NCBI RefSeq assembly: GCF_964340395.1
Contig: NC_135568.1
Location: forward strand, 12,395,276 to 12,459,275
Origin: Glandiceps talaboti
Lineage: Eukaryota > Hemichordata > Enteropneusta > Spengelidae
Direction: 5' to 3'
DNA length: 64,000 nucleotides
Below, piece by piece: positions 31,795 to 44,200 of the stretch (its first letter is position 1; each line of letters begins with the position of its first letter). A program made the translations under genes and the position numbers. Below the pieces are notes generated by a model that was given only the letters and a program-made list of their open reading frames with translations, was not told where the DNA came from and made no database searches.

Positions 31795-32105
31795 ATGCAT
31801 TGACTTCGTGGTCTTTGACGACACAACCCCCTAAGTTTGCATTGAATTCGTGGTTTTTGACGACACGCTACCCCTATTTTTAATTGCATTGAATTCGTGG
31901 TTTTTTGAAGACACAACCCCTAACTTTAATTGCATTGAATTCATGGTTTTTTGACGACACAACCCCTAACTTTGCATTGAATTAGTGTTTTTTTGACTAC
32001 ACAATCCCCTTAATTTTGCATTGCATTCGTGGTTTTTGAAAGTTGACGATACAGTCCTTCAACTTTATAGCGGGTTAAAAAATCTGCATTGAATGCGTGC
32101 TTTTT
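31795..32105. repeat. Minisatellite of about six 50-bp units
   Basis: The unit is GCATTGAATTCGTGGTTTTT, then GACGACACAACCCCTAA and a T-rich spacer. Units differ by small indels and substitutions; no ORF. Confidence 0.85.
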
Positions 32106-32677
32106 TTTAAAAGGCTGAATCACATTGACGTCAGAAGTTACCAGGGTAAAATGAAACATCATGCCAAAAAGGAGTGATCTTTACTCTAAGTCGTTAGGCG
32201 CAAGATGATTGATAACCAAACGAAAAACTATTCAAGGCAAATCTGTTTGATCCATTGTACGTATTTTAGTAAAAAAAATGTGTTGTTGTTTTTCATTTGA
32301 AAAACAAACTATATATGATATGCCGCTATGCAGAGTTGATATAGTTTAGGGTGTTTAATACCTTTGCTGGTAATATTGACACAAATTTATTTCCGATTCG
32401 CATTTCACGTGAATTAAAACATTGATGTCATATCGTATTCGGATTCTTTAGGAACATCACAAACGAATTTCACAATAATTTGTTAATTTACCTCGGAGTT
32501 TGTAGTTTGCAGTTCACATCTTTTTAGACTTTATTTGCATATAATTATGGGGTCAATTTGTTGTGAGTAATATTAAGTTTAGATACTACTACTAGAAATA
32601 TCGCAATTAAATTTCAGACCAATCTGCCGAGTAGTGTTTTTATTTTCACTGTTTGACCTAATAACCTATATTTCCAG

Positions 32678-32919
32678 ACCTATTGAAATCGTACATCAAT
32701 GATGGGGTCATGTTGCCTTGCACAGCTAACTATTCAACAATGTTGAAAAATGTTAGAGGTTTAGCTTTTGACCCCAAACGGTCATCAATTCTTAGGCCTT
32801 ACAGAATGATTGGATTCCATCCAAAAATTAACAAAATACGAGTAACAAAGGATGACATAACCGCAGACGACAAAATGTGGTCATTTACTTTACCGACATC
32901 CATCAATTCAGAGATCCAG
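32678..32919 (+). CDS. Candidate orphan exon of an unknown gene
   Basis: It is preceded by TATATTTCCAG and followed by CAG|GTACCG. The 242 nt enter in phase 1 and leave in phase 0, with one open frame (LLKSYINDGVMLPCTANYST...) of ordinary composition. Charged and hydrophobic residues alternate as in a beta-rich extracellular domain, but I recognise no family. No partner exon was found on + within the window. It could be an isolated exon of a gene with large introns, an exonised fragment or chance. Confidence 0.35.
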
Positions 32920-33631
32920 GTACCGAAAATGATTACTGATTACATACACGTATTTGCATTTGTTTTTTTTTCACTCTTTTTTTTTGAAGAATGTTTTTAA
33001 CACAATAATGTGAAATAGCGACACGACGTGATTGCGAACAGTCGAGTGAACACTGAACCTTGGGAGACTACAAGTAACTGAAGGAAAAAGTTGATCACAT
33101 TTTACATTTTACTTTACATTCCGGTATAGCTCATAGATAGCTTGGAATGTTCTCAGTCGTGTCACTTTAATTATCGACATTGTTTTCGTGTTTCCTGAAA
33201 TGTTCACAACCGTTAGTAGTCGGGAATAACATACAATTTATTAATACATACAACGTACTTGTCATATTTACCCCGATCGGGATAAATGAATTTTTAAATG
33301 GAACTGTTCAAGTCAGTATGGTTGTTTTTACAACGTGCATCCATGCTGATCGCTATACAAGGGTAAAATTATTTCAGCTAAAACTTTTTCAGGACTCTTC
33401 AAATACGTGTACTGAAAAATTACCATGAACAACCCACGTACACTTCCCCCGTTTTTTGTAAGTCTTTTGAGAGTAGCAAGTGTACAGATTGGTTTCAATA
33501 TGCGTCATATCGTAGGTACGTGCGCCAGAGCGCGCGCGTGTATGTGTACGTACGTACGTGCGTATGTATCACGTGTAACGGGAGATGTGGGAGGGTGATA
33601 CATGATACATGTGATAAGTGTGATGTGATGT

Positions 33632-33632
33632 G

Positions 33633-33703
<71 letters not shown>

Positions 33704-33720
33704 GAGATGGGGGGGGGGGG
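33632..33720. repeat. (GA)n tract ending in a G run
   Basis: GA repeat with two GG interruptions, then 12 G. Both GA tracts at 25425 and 33632 are followed within 100 bp by CAACAGGTGGTTG, hinting at a shared larger repeat. Confidence 0.9.
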
Positions 33721-36268
33721 TTGATGAAGTAGGTACCGTGGTATTCAACAGGTGGTTGCAGACAGTCTTTTATTGTTCTCAAAAGATATCCCGCAAACCC
33801 ATTTTTATAACAATAAGGAAAACAACATTTCAGATTTCGTCAAATGCGATACCATTCTTTTGTTCAAAATACAGGTTATGAGACTAATACAAATACCGAA
33901 GAGGTCACATGACAGGTTGATCCAGGGAATGCCCTCAACTCAACTGCAGTAAACACCAGCCAAACAGATTGTAACGTAGGGCTGGATTACTTCAGCGTTA
34001 CACGTAGTGTGTATTTAATTTACCTATATCACAAATGCCATGTTTATCACATGTTTACATCTAAGTCGTATTTATACATTGCATAATACCACAGTGTAGA
34101 AAAACAACATTTTTTTTGAGTTAGGTGATAGAAGTAGTTTGTTATTGCACTGTGTTGTTTTATGTCCTTGTGAAAACGAGAAACACTCTTTTTTGAGTTT
34201 AGTACACCCAGCTTTTTGATATCTCAGATAGACCCAGGAGATCTCGCTCGAGGTATACAACCTCCTTCAACCAGACCTTGAAAGAACGGGAAACAACCTG
34301 TTGTCATAATATACATAGCAAACCACTGTATTTCAATGCAAGTTGGGATTAGGAGTCACTGAGAAAGTGAAGGTCGGTCATCGCCGCCGGGTCTAGTCGA
34401 GCGTTGAGCTAAACCCCTTTTGTTTCGCAACACATAAGGCAAAATAAAAATAAAAAGTTTGTTTCCGATAACTTGACTTAACATGACGAAAATCGGAAGT
34501 TTGTTTCATTTTTACTCTAATTTTTTGAATGACTTCTCAAAGGAGTGAATGTTTTCGCCAGGTGTTTATGGCGTCAGGTGATTATTGACCGATGCTTCGT
34601 AATTGAGGACCTGATCGTATGCATGTGACAGCTACAACCCCCCCCCCCTCCGTTCATTGTACTGCTATAGTCTAAAAAGACATGATTTCTCTCTGGAATG
34701 CTCGTTAAAAACTGACCACAGATGAGGCAAAGGCATGAATGTGTACACAGAAATAGAAGTAAAGTGTTAGCATTTTATCTTAAGTTCTGTAAAAAAAGAG
34801 TTTAGGATGGGGGGGGGGGGGAGGGGGTCGAGTTATCGGCAACATACCATATTTTATTTGGCCTAAGTTTAATCTCGGATGCAAATAAGTTTGAACTGAA
34901 TGAATAACCGTACCGTCAATAGAAAACACAGAGACATGCATTGTTACACAGCTTGTTAAATGTTTCGGTTTTTTCATTTTTTTAGTAAACATTTTGAAAT
35001 CGCCATGTGGATAGGAAACTTAGCCTACCTACAGTCTTGAGAAAAGAGGCTGGCGTTATTTCAGCAATTTTAATGACTGACATTTTTTTTATTTTTGAAT
35101 TTCGCATGCCATTATGGTTACACTCATTGTTTAGAACGTGTTATGTTGAAGCCACGCACCATTTCAACCTTTTTTTCATTCTTAAGCGCACTTTTATTAT
35201 TATTGTTATTTTAAAAAATATTGCTCATTGGGAAAGTTTTAAAATACCAAGCATACCAATCAGAGTGTCTTGGGGTAAGATATTGTAAAGTGCGTTGGCC
35301 CCCAAACGACCTTTCTCATACTGGCAGTCGCGATGATAAAATGATGCGAGTAGCTTTATTTTCAATCGTTTCCACGCAACATGAGCGCCCTCAACGACGA
35401 AATTTAAAAGGTTTTCCTCCACCTTCTCGTAGATAGCTGTAACTCTCAACAACGCACATTTTTATGAAAATGACTAATATATTTCCTGGAGTGGTGTGAA
35501 TTTTTATAAATAGAGAGAAAAACCTTAACATTCTAAATCATACCTTAATATGAAATAAAAGAAACTGACTCACTTTTGTTTTTATTTCTTGAAACTTTAT
35601 TGGGAGTTGCCCTCCACCTAAGAATCCAATGCATAGAACTAGTCATCCAGCTATCAACATATACACCTCAATAAAGCAGAAAAATATGACAAAATTCCAT
35701 CAAAAAACACAGAAAATATCTACAAGTCATGAAATAAACATCAAACAAAGCCATGGTAAATCAACACCTGCAAATAAATTAATATGCAAATTATGCAAAT
35801 TTCATTTCAATATTATGCATGAACTATTCCATAGTTCAAATAAATTAAACCTAAAAAACTCAATTTTTTTCTTTTCAAATTTTGATGAAATAAATCAGAT
35901 ACAGCAGTCAGTTATGCTGATAGGATGTTACAGTAGTATACACACCTGTTAAATTTGCATTTTATATATGAGAAAATGATTTTTGATTGGTCAATTAACC
36001 AATATAGAATTAGGTACCAATAGGCTTCTAACTTTCTTTACTATTGATCTCCTGAACCCTTGATGTGTAGTCGTCATGGCAATAAGTCAACGGTACTTTG
36101 GTAAAGATCTGATGATTACTTTGATTTTCCTTCATGAATATTTACCAAAAAATTCTATGGCAGAAATTTGTTCAAATATTTGCATCAAATCATGTGATTA
36201 GACTTCTGTAAATTGATTGGTTGTTGCATTGATTCACAAATTATCATAAAAGTCAAACAGAAAACCAG

Positions 36269-36400
36269 ACTAGCGTGGCTAAATGAATAAACAGTCTATG
36301 AATGTCTACTGACTAGCGTGGCTAAGTGAATAAACAGTCTGTGAATGTCAAACAGTGAACTAATGTGGCTAAACTGAATAAACAGTCTGTGAATGTCAAA
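36269..36400. repeat. Three tandem units of about 47 bp
   Basis: The unit is GACTAGCGTGGCTAAATGAA, then TAAACAGTCTGTGAATGTC, head to tail with minor changes. Confidence 0.9.
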
Positions 36401-37945
36401 GATAGAAAACTCAACTTTTTCAAACTTCCACATAACTGAAATTAGGAAAACTACTTTATAAGATCCTGCAAACTGAAAACGGATCAGACAACCAAAACTG
36501 CTACAAAATGGAATTAACTATCAAAACTTTCCCTGGCAAGAACTACAAAATCAAAAGAGCTATAACAATTCTTTGGCAAGTTCTCTAATTACAAAAATGT
36601 CTATCAAAGAATTTTACACTGTTGCACCTCCTCCTATCAGTTTGACAGCTAAGCATTGTAAAAGATTATTGATAGTACTACACACCCCTTTTTCCTAAAG
36701 AATGAACTCATCCATCATAGGAAAACAATGGGATGAAACTAAATTAAGAACAAAGTGGGGTCAGTTTCACAAAAGCAGTCTGGTTCTATTCAGTCCTTAG
36801 CTAAAAACATGGCTAAATAAATACAAGCGAGTTTCTCAGTTACTTTTTCAGAATCACGCCTAAGTCATTACAATGTATCTCTCTCTTATTTAGTATTTAG
36901 TATCTCAAAGTTTGTGTTAACTAGTGACAGAATTCTACTTCGTCAGCTGAGGGTTTATTCACATCCTTAACTCACTTTAGACACAACTGCACATGCACAG
37001 GACACTATCTGTATATACAAGTACAGGTTAGTCATGCCAAACACATGTGATAAATAAAAGTACACTGTAGTTTCATAGGCACTATCAAGGTTAACATTGG
37101 TAGCAGAGCATAGAAGTGTCATTAGACAGCAATAACAATCCAGTGACACTGGGTCAAAGACATAGTGTATGAGACATGGAAGAATGAACTTGCCATTCGG
37201 AGACATGACAGATTTAACAAGCATTTGCCGTAACAGTAGTTTCATTGGTAATGTCAAGCGTTATTATTTGGGAAGCTTGAGATTAAAATACCACAACACA
37301 TAGTCTCCGGCGATTGCAATTCCTCTCTAGAAAACGATGTTAAAATTTGACAAGATATACCAGGACTAGATTTTTAAAGATAGCATATATCAGTTTTTAG
37401 TTTAGCCGTATTTGTAGTTTCTGATATGTGATTTCAACTCTGATATGGTGTTCAAATGATGTTATTTGTCAACAGAAATATACTAAAGTGAGACTGTTAT
37501 ACACTGGACCCAATACACATGTAGTATATACCCTGAGCTAATTTGTAACCCAAACAAATTTGAAGATGATGAACAACATTAAAGTTGAAGTAACAGCAAC
37601 TGGAATGCTGTTTTATAGTTGTTTTCTTAGACACAATAATAATCTTTTATTTTTATTTATACTGGATAGTTCTTTAAGTATATAAACACTTATCTCCCAA
37701 GAAGTCCAGTGAGAGCCATCCCTCATGGGTTCAGTGTTAATGCAGGAGGAAACCGGAGTACCCAGGGAAAACCTGCATTGTTCGGTAGAGTCAAACTGAA
37801 TGACACTCTTCTTACTTACTACAGCATGGTAAATTTAATCAAACCCTGAATGGGTTTGTACCCGACTGCAGAGGTAAGAGGCAAGTGGTTTAACCACTTG
37901 GCCACCAAAAACCCAGTTGACTTTCTCATAACATTGTACACCCTG

Positions 37946-38070
37946 CACAGTATTGAATCATCTATGGGTAAATTGTTCATGCAGCAGTACACAAAGTATG
38001 GTGCAATATGTCCAATCAAATTGATTTTTTGGGTCTGCACTCCAAAAACAATCATAAATCTATGAATTTT
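37946..38070 (+). repeat. Dispersed repeat (ATTGATTTTTGGGTCC family), copy 2
   Basis: Partial copy with the TATTGAATCATCTATGGGTA and ATCAAATTGATTTTTTGGGTC anchors; see 31136-31440. Confidence 0.7.
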
Positions 38071-39319
38071 CCAGACTCGACATACTTGGCTATATTGAAT
38101 ACTAAAATGTGTCAATGTCAAGATCTCAAGATCATTATGACCTTGCACCTGCATGGTGTGACCCCTTGTTTTTTTTCTTGATTTTTCACTGACAACTGGT
38201 TGGCGTTTTCTTGAACAAAGTAACAGTAAAAGATTATGACATATTTCTTAAGCACATACCACCTTAATAAGTTATGATACAATACAGTTATTGGTCAGTG
38301 TAGATATATAAATAGTTCAGGTCATCAGGTTTTTATATTATGAATACTACTACTACATAATTTAGTATTAAAACTTACACATCTGTTCTGTACCCTCACA
38401 CATGTATACACCCTTATATAACCATTTTTGTGGTCCAAAAAATCAACTATAAAATTTGGAAGTTGGTCTTTCTGAATGAATTCAGACTAGAGGTATTTGT
38501 ATGCATAGTACTTATGGGAAGAAACAGTAAAACTCAATATCACTCTGGATATTGGTATAAAAGTTAGATACTCCAGGTACTGAACTTTGAACTCTGACCC
38601 CTCCCACGAGTGACCTTTGAACCCTGAATAAATTAACACTTACTGAGGTTACGGTATAGATAGTACTTTAATATGAGAAGAGACAGTAAGACTGAACTCA
38701 CAAAATCACTTTGATATACGTATAAAAGTTGTAGTTTATTTTTGGGCATGAATAATTTACGAAATTACAATTTAGAACAGGTCGGACACTCTCCACTTTG
38801 GCGAAACAGTGCACAGAGAAATAGTAACGCTTCCCGCCAGTCCTTCATATTCAGTGAAACTGTTGTTAATGCATATATATGCATTTCAGTCGGACTTATT
38901 TTTGCAGAAAAATCATTTCCACATATTTAGCTGAAATAGACCTACTGCTGAAATACATACGACTACAGTATTCTCGGTACTGATCTCTGAACTATGACCT
39001 CCAGGTGAACTTTGACCTCTGACCACAAAGTGAATGTCACTATGAAACTATTCGAAGGTTTATTAGATATGAATTTTATGATTCCTGAATGTTTTGTTGA
39101 GAAAAAAGTTTTTCCTTTTTCAACACAGCATAGTAACTGAACATTGAATGAAAACAAAGGTAAATATTTTGAAAATAAACATTTCGGATATGTCAATAAA
39201 CATTCGCATCAAACCTATGTATGTTTAAAATATTCTGTTTTGTGGTTTGCATTTGTATATATTAATATTCTATCCTCTACGGTTGATAATGAATCTAATA
39301 ATATGACTGTGAATGTGTT

Positions 39320-39550
39320 CCAAGTGCTGATTGGCTAATAACTGCTAACAGCATTTCAACAGCCAATCAAATGTGCTCTTTATGAAACCAGAAGCATGTG
39401 TTCCAAGTGCTGATAGGGTATTAAACAAATGCATAATATAAGCACTATTAGTCATTCTAATTTGACATTTTATATTCAAAACAAAGCCTAAAATGTATTT
39501 CAACTGCTGCTTGGCTGATAACTGCACAAACAGCATTTCAATAGCCAATC
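39320..39550. repeat. Repeated palindromic units just 3' of MPND
   Basis: TGCTGATTGGCTAATAACTG, then AACAGCATTTCAACAGCCAATC and a second copy at 39505-39550 with few changes. Each contains an inverted GATTGGCT/AGCCAATC pair. Confidence 0.6.
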
Positions 39551-39626
39551 GTATTTGATCTATAGTTTTAAACTTCAGAGTAAGTTTTATATTTCATTCC
39601 TTGTTTGAATAAATACAATGTACTCT

Positions 39627-39632
39627 TTTATT
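39627..39632 (-). terminator. Candidate poly(A) signal of the MPND gene
   Basis: AATAAA on the minus strand, 99 nt beyond the stop codon. Confidence 0.6.
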
Positions 39633-39730
39633 AATCTTGAGCTTTCTTGCCAATTTAATTTCTTATTATTTACTGTATGTTTACTTTTTTATGCATTTTT
39701 CTCCTGTTTTCCCTTTTTTCAGTGAAATTT

Positions 39731-41207
39731 TCAGAGAAGTAACTGATGAAGAAATTCCAGAAATCTTCCATCTGTCTGGTCCTTTGGAAGTTTCTTTGCC
39801 AGTGATCCCTACAGAAAACAAATAAAACAGAATGCATGTAAGAAACATTCATATACAGATATTGCGAGATTGTATATTTTTTACTATGAAGGGATGAACT
39901 GAATCTCTTTAATGGGGAGAGGTAACATTTTGATATCTTCTAAACTGAACAGTATCCCAATCTGATTAAAATCCAATGTGGAGTACATGGCACGATTTCT
40001 TTTTGGCTGTTATGTTTACTGCTGTTTGTTCTTTTGTGAGCACTCATTACATACACCTGACACGATACCATAGGTTTTCCCTAACCCAATCTCATTGTCT
40101 GCGCTCCGTGCTCATTCTCTTTTTGAACAGAACTTTCTGAAATACTGTACCCGTATGTTTCAGTGCATTATGCGTTTTCACTGGTTGAGTGAATTCACTT
40201 GTGCTCTCGTGCGGCTTGGGAAAGTTATGGTATTGTGTCAGATGTATGTTCTGCTTGTATTTTTTTTTAATTTTTACAGTTTTCGTAACTTACTTTTGTT
40301 GTTGTGGAAAGTTTGTCTATAGTCAAGTAAATCAAACTTACAGGCTTTGTACTGAACTTTTTTTCTACACATAAAAACTATTTCATCTACTGTTTACTAC
40401 CTTGAGTTTATCCATAAATGTATTAGATTGGTGCCACATGTCTGAGAAGCGTACCATGTCTGGACTCCCTTTGTAATAATCAGATAACCATTTCTGAAAT
40501 AAAAACATTACATTCAAATTGTTACACTATGTAGTAAGGGAAAGGAGACAATTCAAGACTAAAGCTTCCCTCTGGGTCTCTGCAGAAACTTCCAGGTGTC
40601 TGAAAACACCTTTACACACCCTCAAACAGGTGATAATGAGCATGTAATGAGAACACAGCATCAGCTCAACAAAGAGTCTTCCCAAACAAAGAGTCTTCCC
40701 ATCTATTGTTTTAATGTTCTATTGGTATGATATGCAAATATGAAATTGATACACCAGGTAATAGTTGGTCTGTGCTTTGTTGTTGAAATTCATTCACAGA
40801 AAATCAATCTCTATAATAATAATGTTGGTTTTTATATGTGCTCAAAGCCCTTTACAATTATTACCCCTGATATGGATCTATATTGGCACAATGGCCCTAT
40901 ATACTTCCTCAACTCCCTGGGGAGCATACAATCCATTACAGCCTTTATAAGTGCATAGAATTAAAGTATTCACATTGCAACTCTATCCTATCAGGTCCCC
41001 AATTGTACAGCTGGGTTGACTGAGGCACAGTCATGGTTCAAATCTTGCCCATTAAGGACTTTAGCCACTTTAACCACAAACAGCAGTGACAGGGCTTGCC
41101 CATCATGACTCCAGAGAGGGAAGTGGAAGGCATTTGAATTTTGGTATAATGAAGAACAACACATTTGCAGACACATAATCTTTACGGACCAGAAATGTGT
41201 TGTACAG

Positions 41208-41238
<31 letters not shown>

Positions 41239-44200
41239 CATAAGCCATACTACTGTTGCTAAATTCCATAACTCTATATTTAGAGAGTTTGCACTACATG
41301 AATGGATGAGGGGCCCTAAGCATAAAGAAATGTCGGTGCAAAATTAGTCTCCTTTTTGTTTAGTGATTTGTGATCAGAGAAATCACAGTATATAGAAACA
41401 GTGTAATACTTACCATTTCATTGAGAATATCTTGAGAGAGGTAAGTATCAACCTGACACTTATACTCTATATGCATAGGTGTACAATTCTTGCTGGGATT
41501 TGACTGAACAATGAAAGGAGAAAGCACAATTGGTTCATTATCATTTATTTATCACACAATGGAGAACAATTACTGTGACTACTTCTAGAATCACACTAGA
41601 CAGTTGACAGTCATTTGGACTTTTAAGCAATACATCTTTGAAACAGGTTTTCATTTCATGATTCTCTTTAAAACATACTCATTAAGAACTATACCCAGTA
41701 ACTGTATAATCTGTATCTAGCTATTTATCGTTTATTTAATATTTAGTTTACACCGCCCTCTAGTTACTTCAATTAACAGTGGCCATATGGATGAGGATTG
41801 GGTATTTATTTTGGATTTTTAATTTATAAAGCAATTCTACAATGGCTTTCTACTTTAAAAATCAATGTGAAACAACATATGCCAAATCTATGTGTGTCAC
41901 TGAATACATTGCAAAAAGCTGGGAAAAATGTGCAAAAAGTTTGTATAGACATTTATCATGAGTTTGCCATGTTACAAACACAGATTTAGTCAATGTTTTT
42001 TCATATTAATTTTTCACATAGGAAGACATGATAAAATTGTTTTATGAATTAAAAATCAAAAATAAATACCCAGTCCTCATCAATATGGCCACTATAAGAG
42101 GTGATACAATGAGAAACATAGAATAAAGTACAGACACCCTATGTATAGTTATGATATTCTTGTCCCATGCACTGTAAAGTTGAACAATCTTACCTCATCT
42201 GGAGCCATTACCCAATATGCCCTGAGAGAAGATTCCTTTTTAGGTTGTTGATTATCATAGGGTGCTGAAGAACAAACAGACAATATTTATACTTATCATC
42301 AAAAGAACAACTGCTTAGAGTTGCACTAGCTGCAACTGGACCTTTTTGTTTTGTGTGAAAATGTCTTGTATAATAACTTACTAGTAATATAGTTCACCAT
42401 GAACTGTATTGCGTCACTAGTGGGTTAACATATTTTTTGTAGCTGTATACATGGTAAATAAAATAAAATTGATTTTTGGGTCTCCTCCTAAAAATTAACA
42501 TCGTCAACAACAATTGAAATTTCAACCTGTTTCTATACTGCTGATGGATAATATCGACCACTGATTAACACATATGTCTAATTATTGGTAATTTAATACT
42601 TTTCAGTGAATAGATTGTTGTTGGCTGATCGAAAAATGATACTACCAGTTACAACTAGTAAAGTATTAAACATGGTGGCAAATTCAAACCAAGTTATCAC
42701 TCAAGACCTATAGTTTCAACTACAATAGATAATATTGACCACTAATTAACAGATACAATGTTTATTTATAAGTAATTGATCAATTTACGGTGAATATATT
42801 TCTGGTTATTTGACAAAAAATGATAATACACTACAGTTACAACTAGTATAGTTTTAACATGGTGACAGATTCAAAACCAAACTTTTGCTCAAGATTTAAA
42901 CTTGTCACTACACTACCTACATATAATATTGACCACTAATTAACAGATACAATGTCTTTTTATAAGTAACTGGCCAATTTTTAGTTATTTGATGAAAAAA
43001 ATGTCCCAGTTGCAGCTAGTACAGGTTTCGTGGCACATGACTGTAATAAATTCAACTTTTATGTTTTATTTCAAATTGTATACTTAGAGATACTCTTTCT
43101 TTTCCCAAATATAATCAATCATACAGACTTGAGGTCATCGATACCAGGTCACATTCTAGACATGAGGTCACTGACATGAGGTCACATTCCTGACATGAGG
43201 TCATCGATATGACGTCATACAGTTTACTAGAAATGTACACAGCTTCACAGATCATTAGTAACAGATAATGATTATGTGTGTTTATGGTCCTCTTTTAACA
43301 ATGTGAGTATAGTTACATCAAGGCAGCCATTTGAAATGACAACACTGGCACAAACCGTATCTACCGGAGTCATAAATCATGCTTGATAGTGAGGCTATTC
43401 ACCCATAACAGTACCGGGGTACCTAGATAAGGACACTCACCTATAACATCAGTCTGCCCTCTAAGCCAATTTGATGCACCACTGACACACACGATTTCCA
43501 GTGATGCACCAAAATTTGGTGTTCTCCTATCTCTTACTATGTGGTGACTCACAAGAAATGACAAGTTTTTTTTATTATACTGACTCACAACAATACAATT
43601 TGGCTATGATTAGAGGGCACACTGAACAGCATCTAGATATGGACACTCACCTATAATAGCCCCTAGACATGGACCAACAGCTGGTGATCCTGAGGCTTTG
43701 AGTTTCATTTGATATTCCAGCTGACAGTCTAGATCACGTAATGAGGGATGTGCTTGGCATGATGGATGACTGTGATACCAACCAACTAATATTAAACCAT
43801 GTGAATCCATCCGTTGTCTGATCTGTTGGCAAACAGTACAGAAAGTCTTGAGTGATCGTCAGAAATGCATGTCTGGATAAAGTAGTTTTTTCTTTGTTTA
43901 TAAACAATTACAATGTGAATTGTATTCCCCTTTGTCATCTTTGATCTGTTGGCAAACTGTACAGAAAGTCTTGAGTGATCATCAGATACGCATGTCTTCA
44001 TAAAGCTTTTTTTTCTTTATTGACAAATACAGTGTGAATCCATTTGTCATCTGTGATATGTTGGCAAACAGTACATAAACTTTTGAATGGTCATCAGATA
44101 CGCATGCCTAGATAACGTGTATCCTTTTGTGATCATTACGCAAGTTCTTACCCATCCCAAGTCCTGACTATCAAGTCGATTTTTTTTTAATACCAAATCG

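Larger units (their letters stand above)
32920..39600. other. No gene recognised
   Basis: Contains a GA/G tract, a GGGGG run at 34810-34828, a three-unit tandem repeat, one dispersed-repeat copy, and AT-rich sequence at 35500-36260. A hydrophobic minus-strand frame at 36967-37257 has no start or domain support. Confidence 0.55.

Noticed and set aside
36967-37257. Hydrophobic 96-codon - strand ORF as a missing MPND exon
   Set aside because: MPND is already closed by a matching final exon at 39731-39808, and this frame has no similarity to it.
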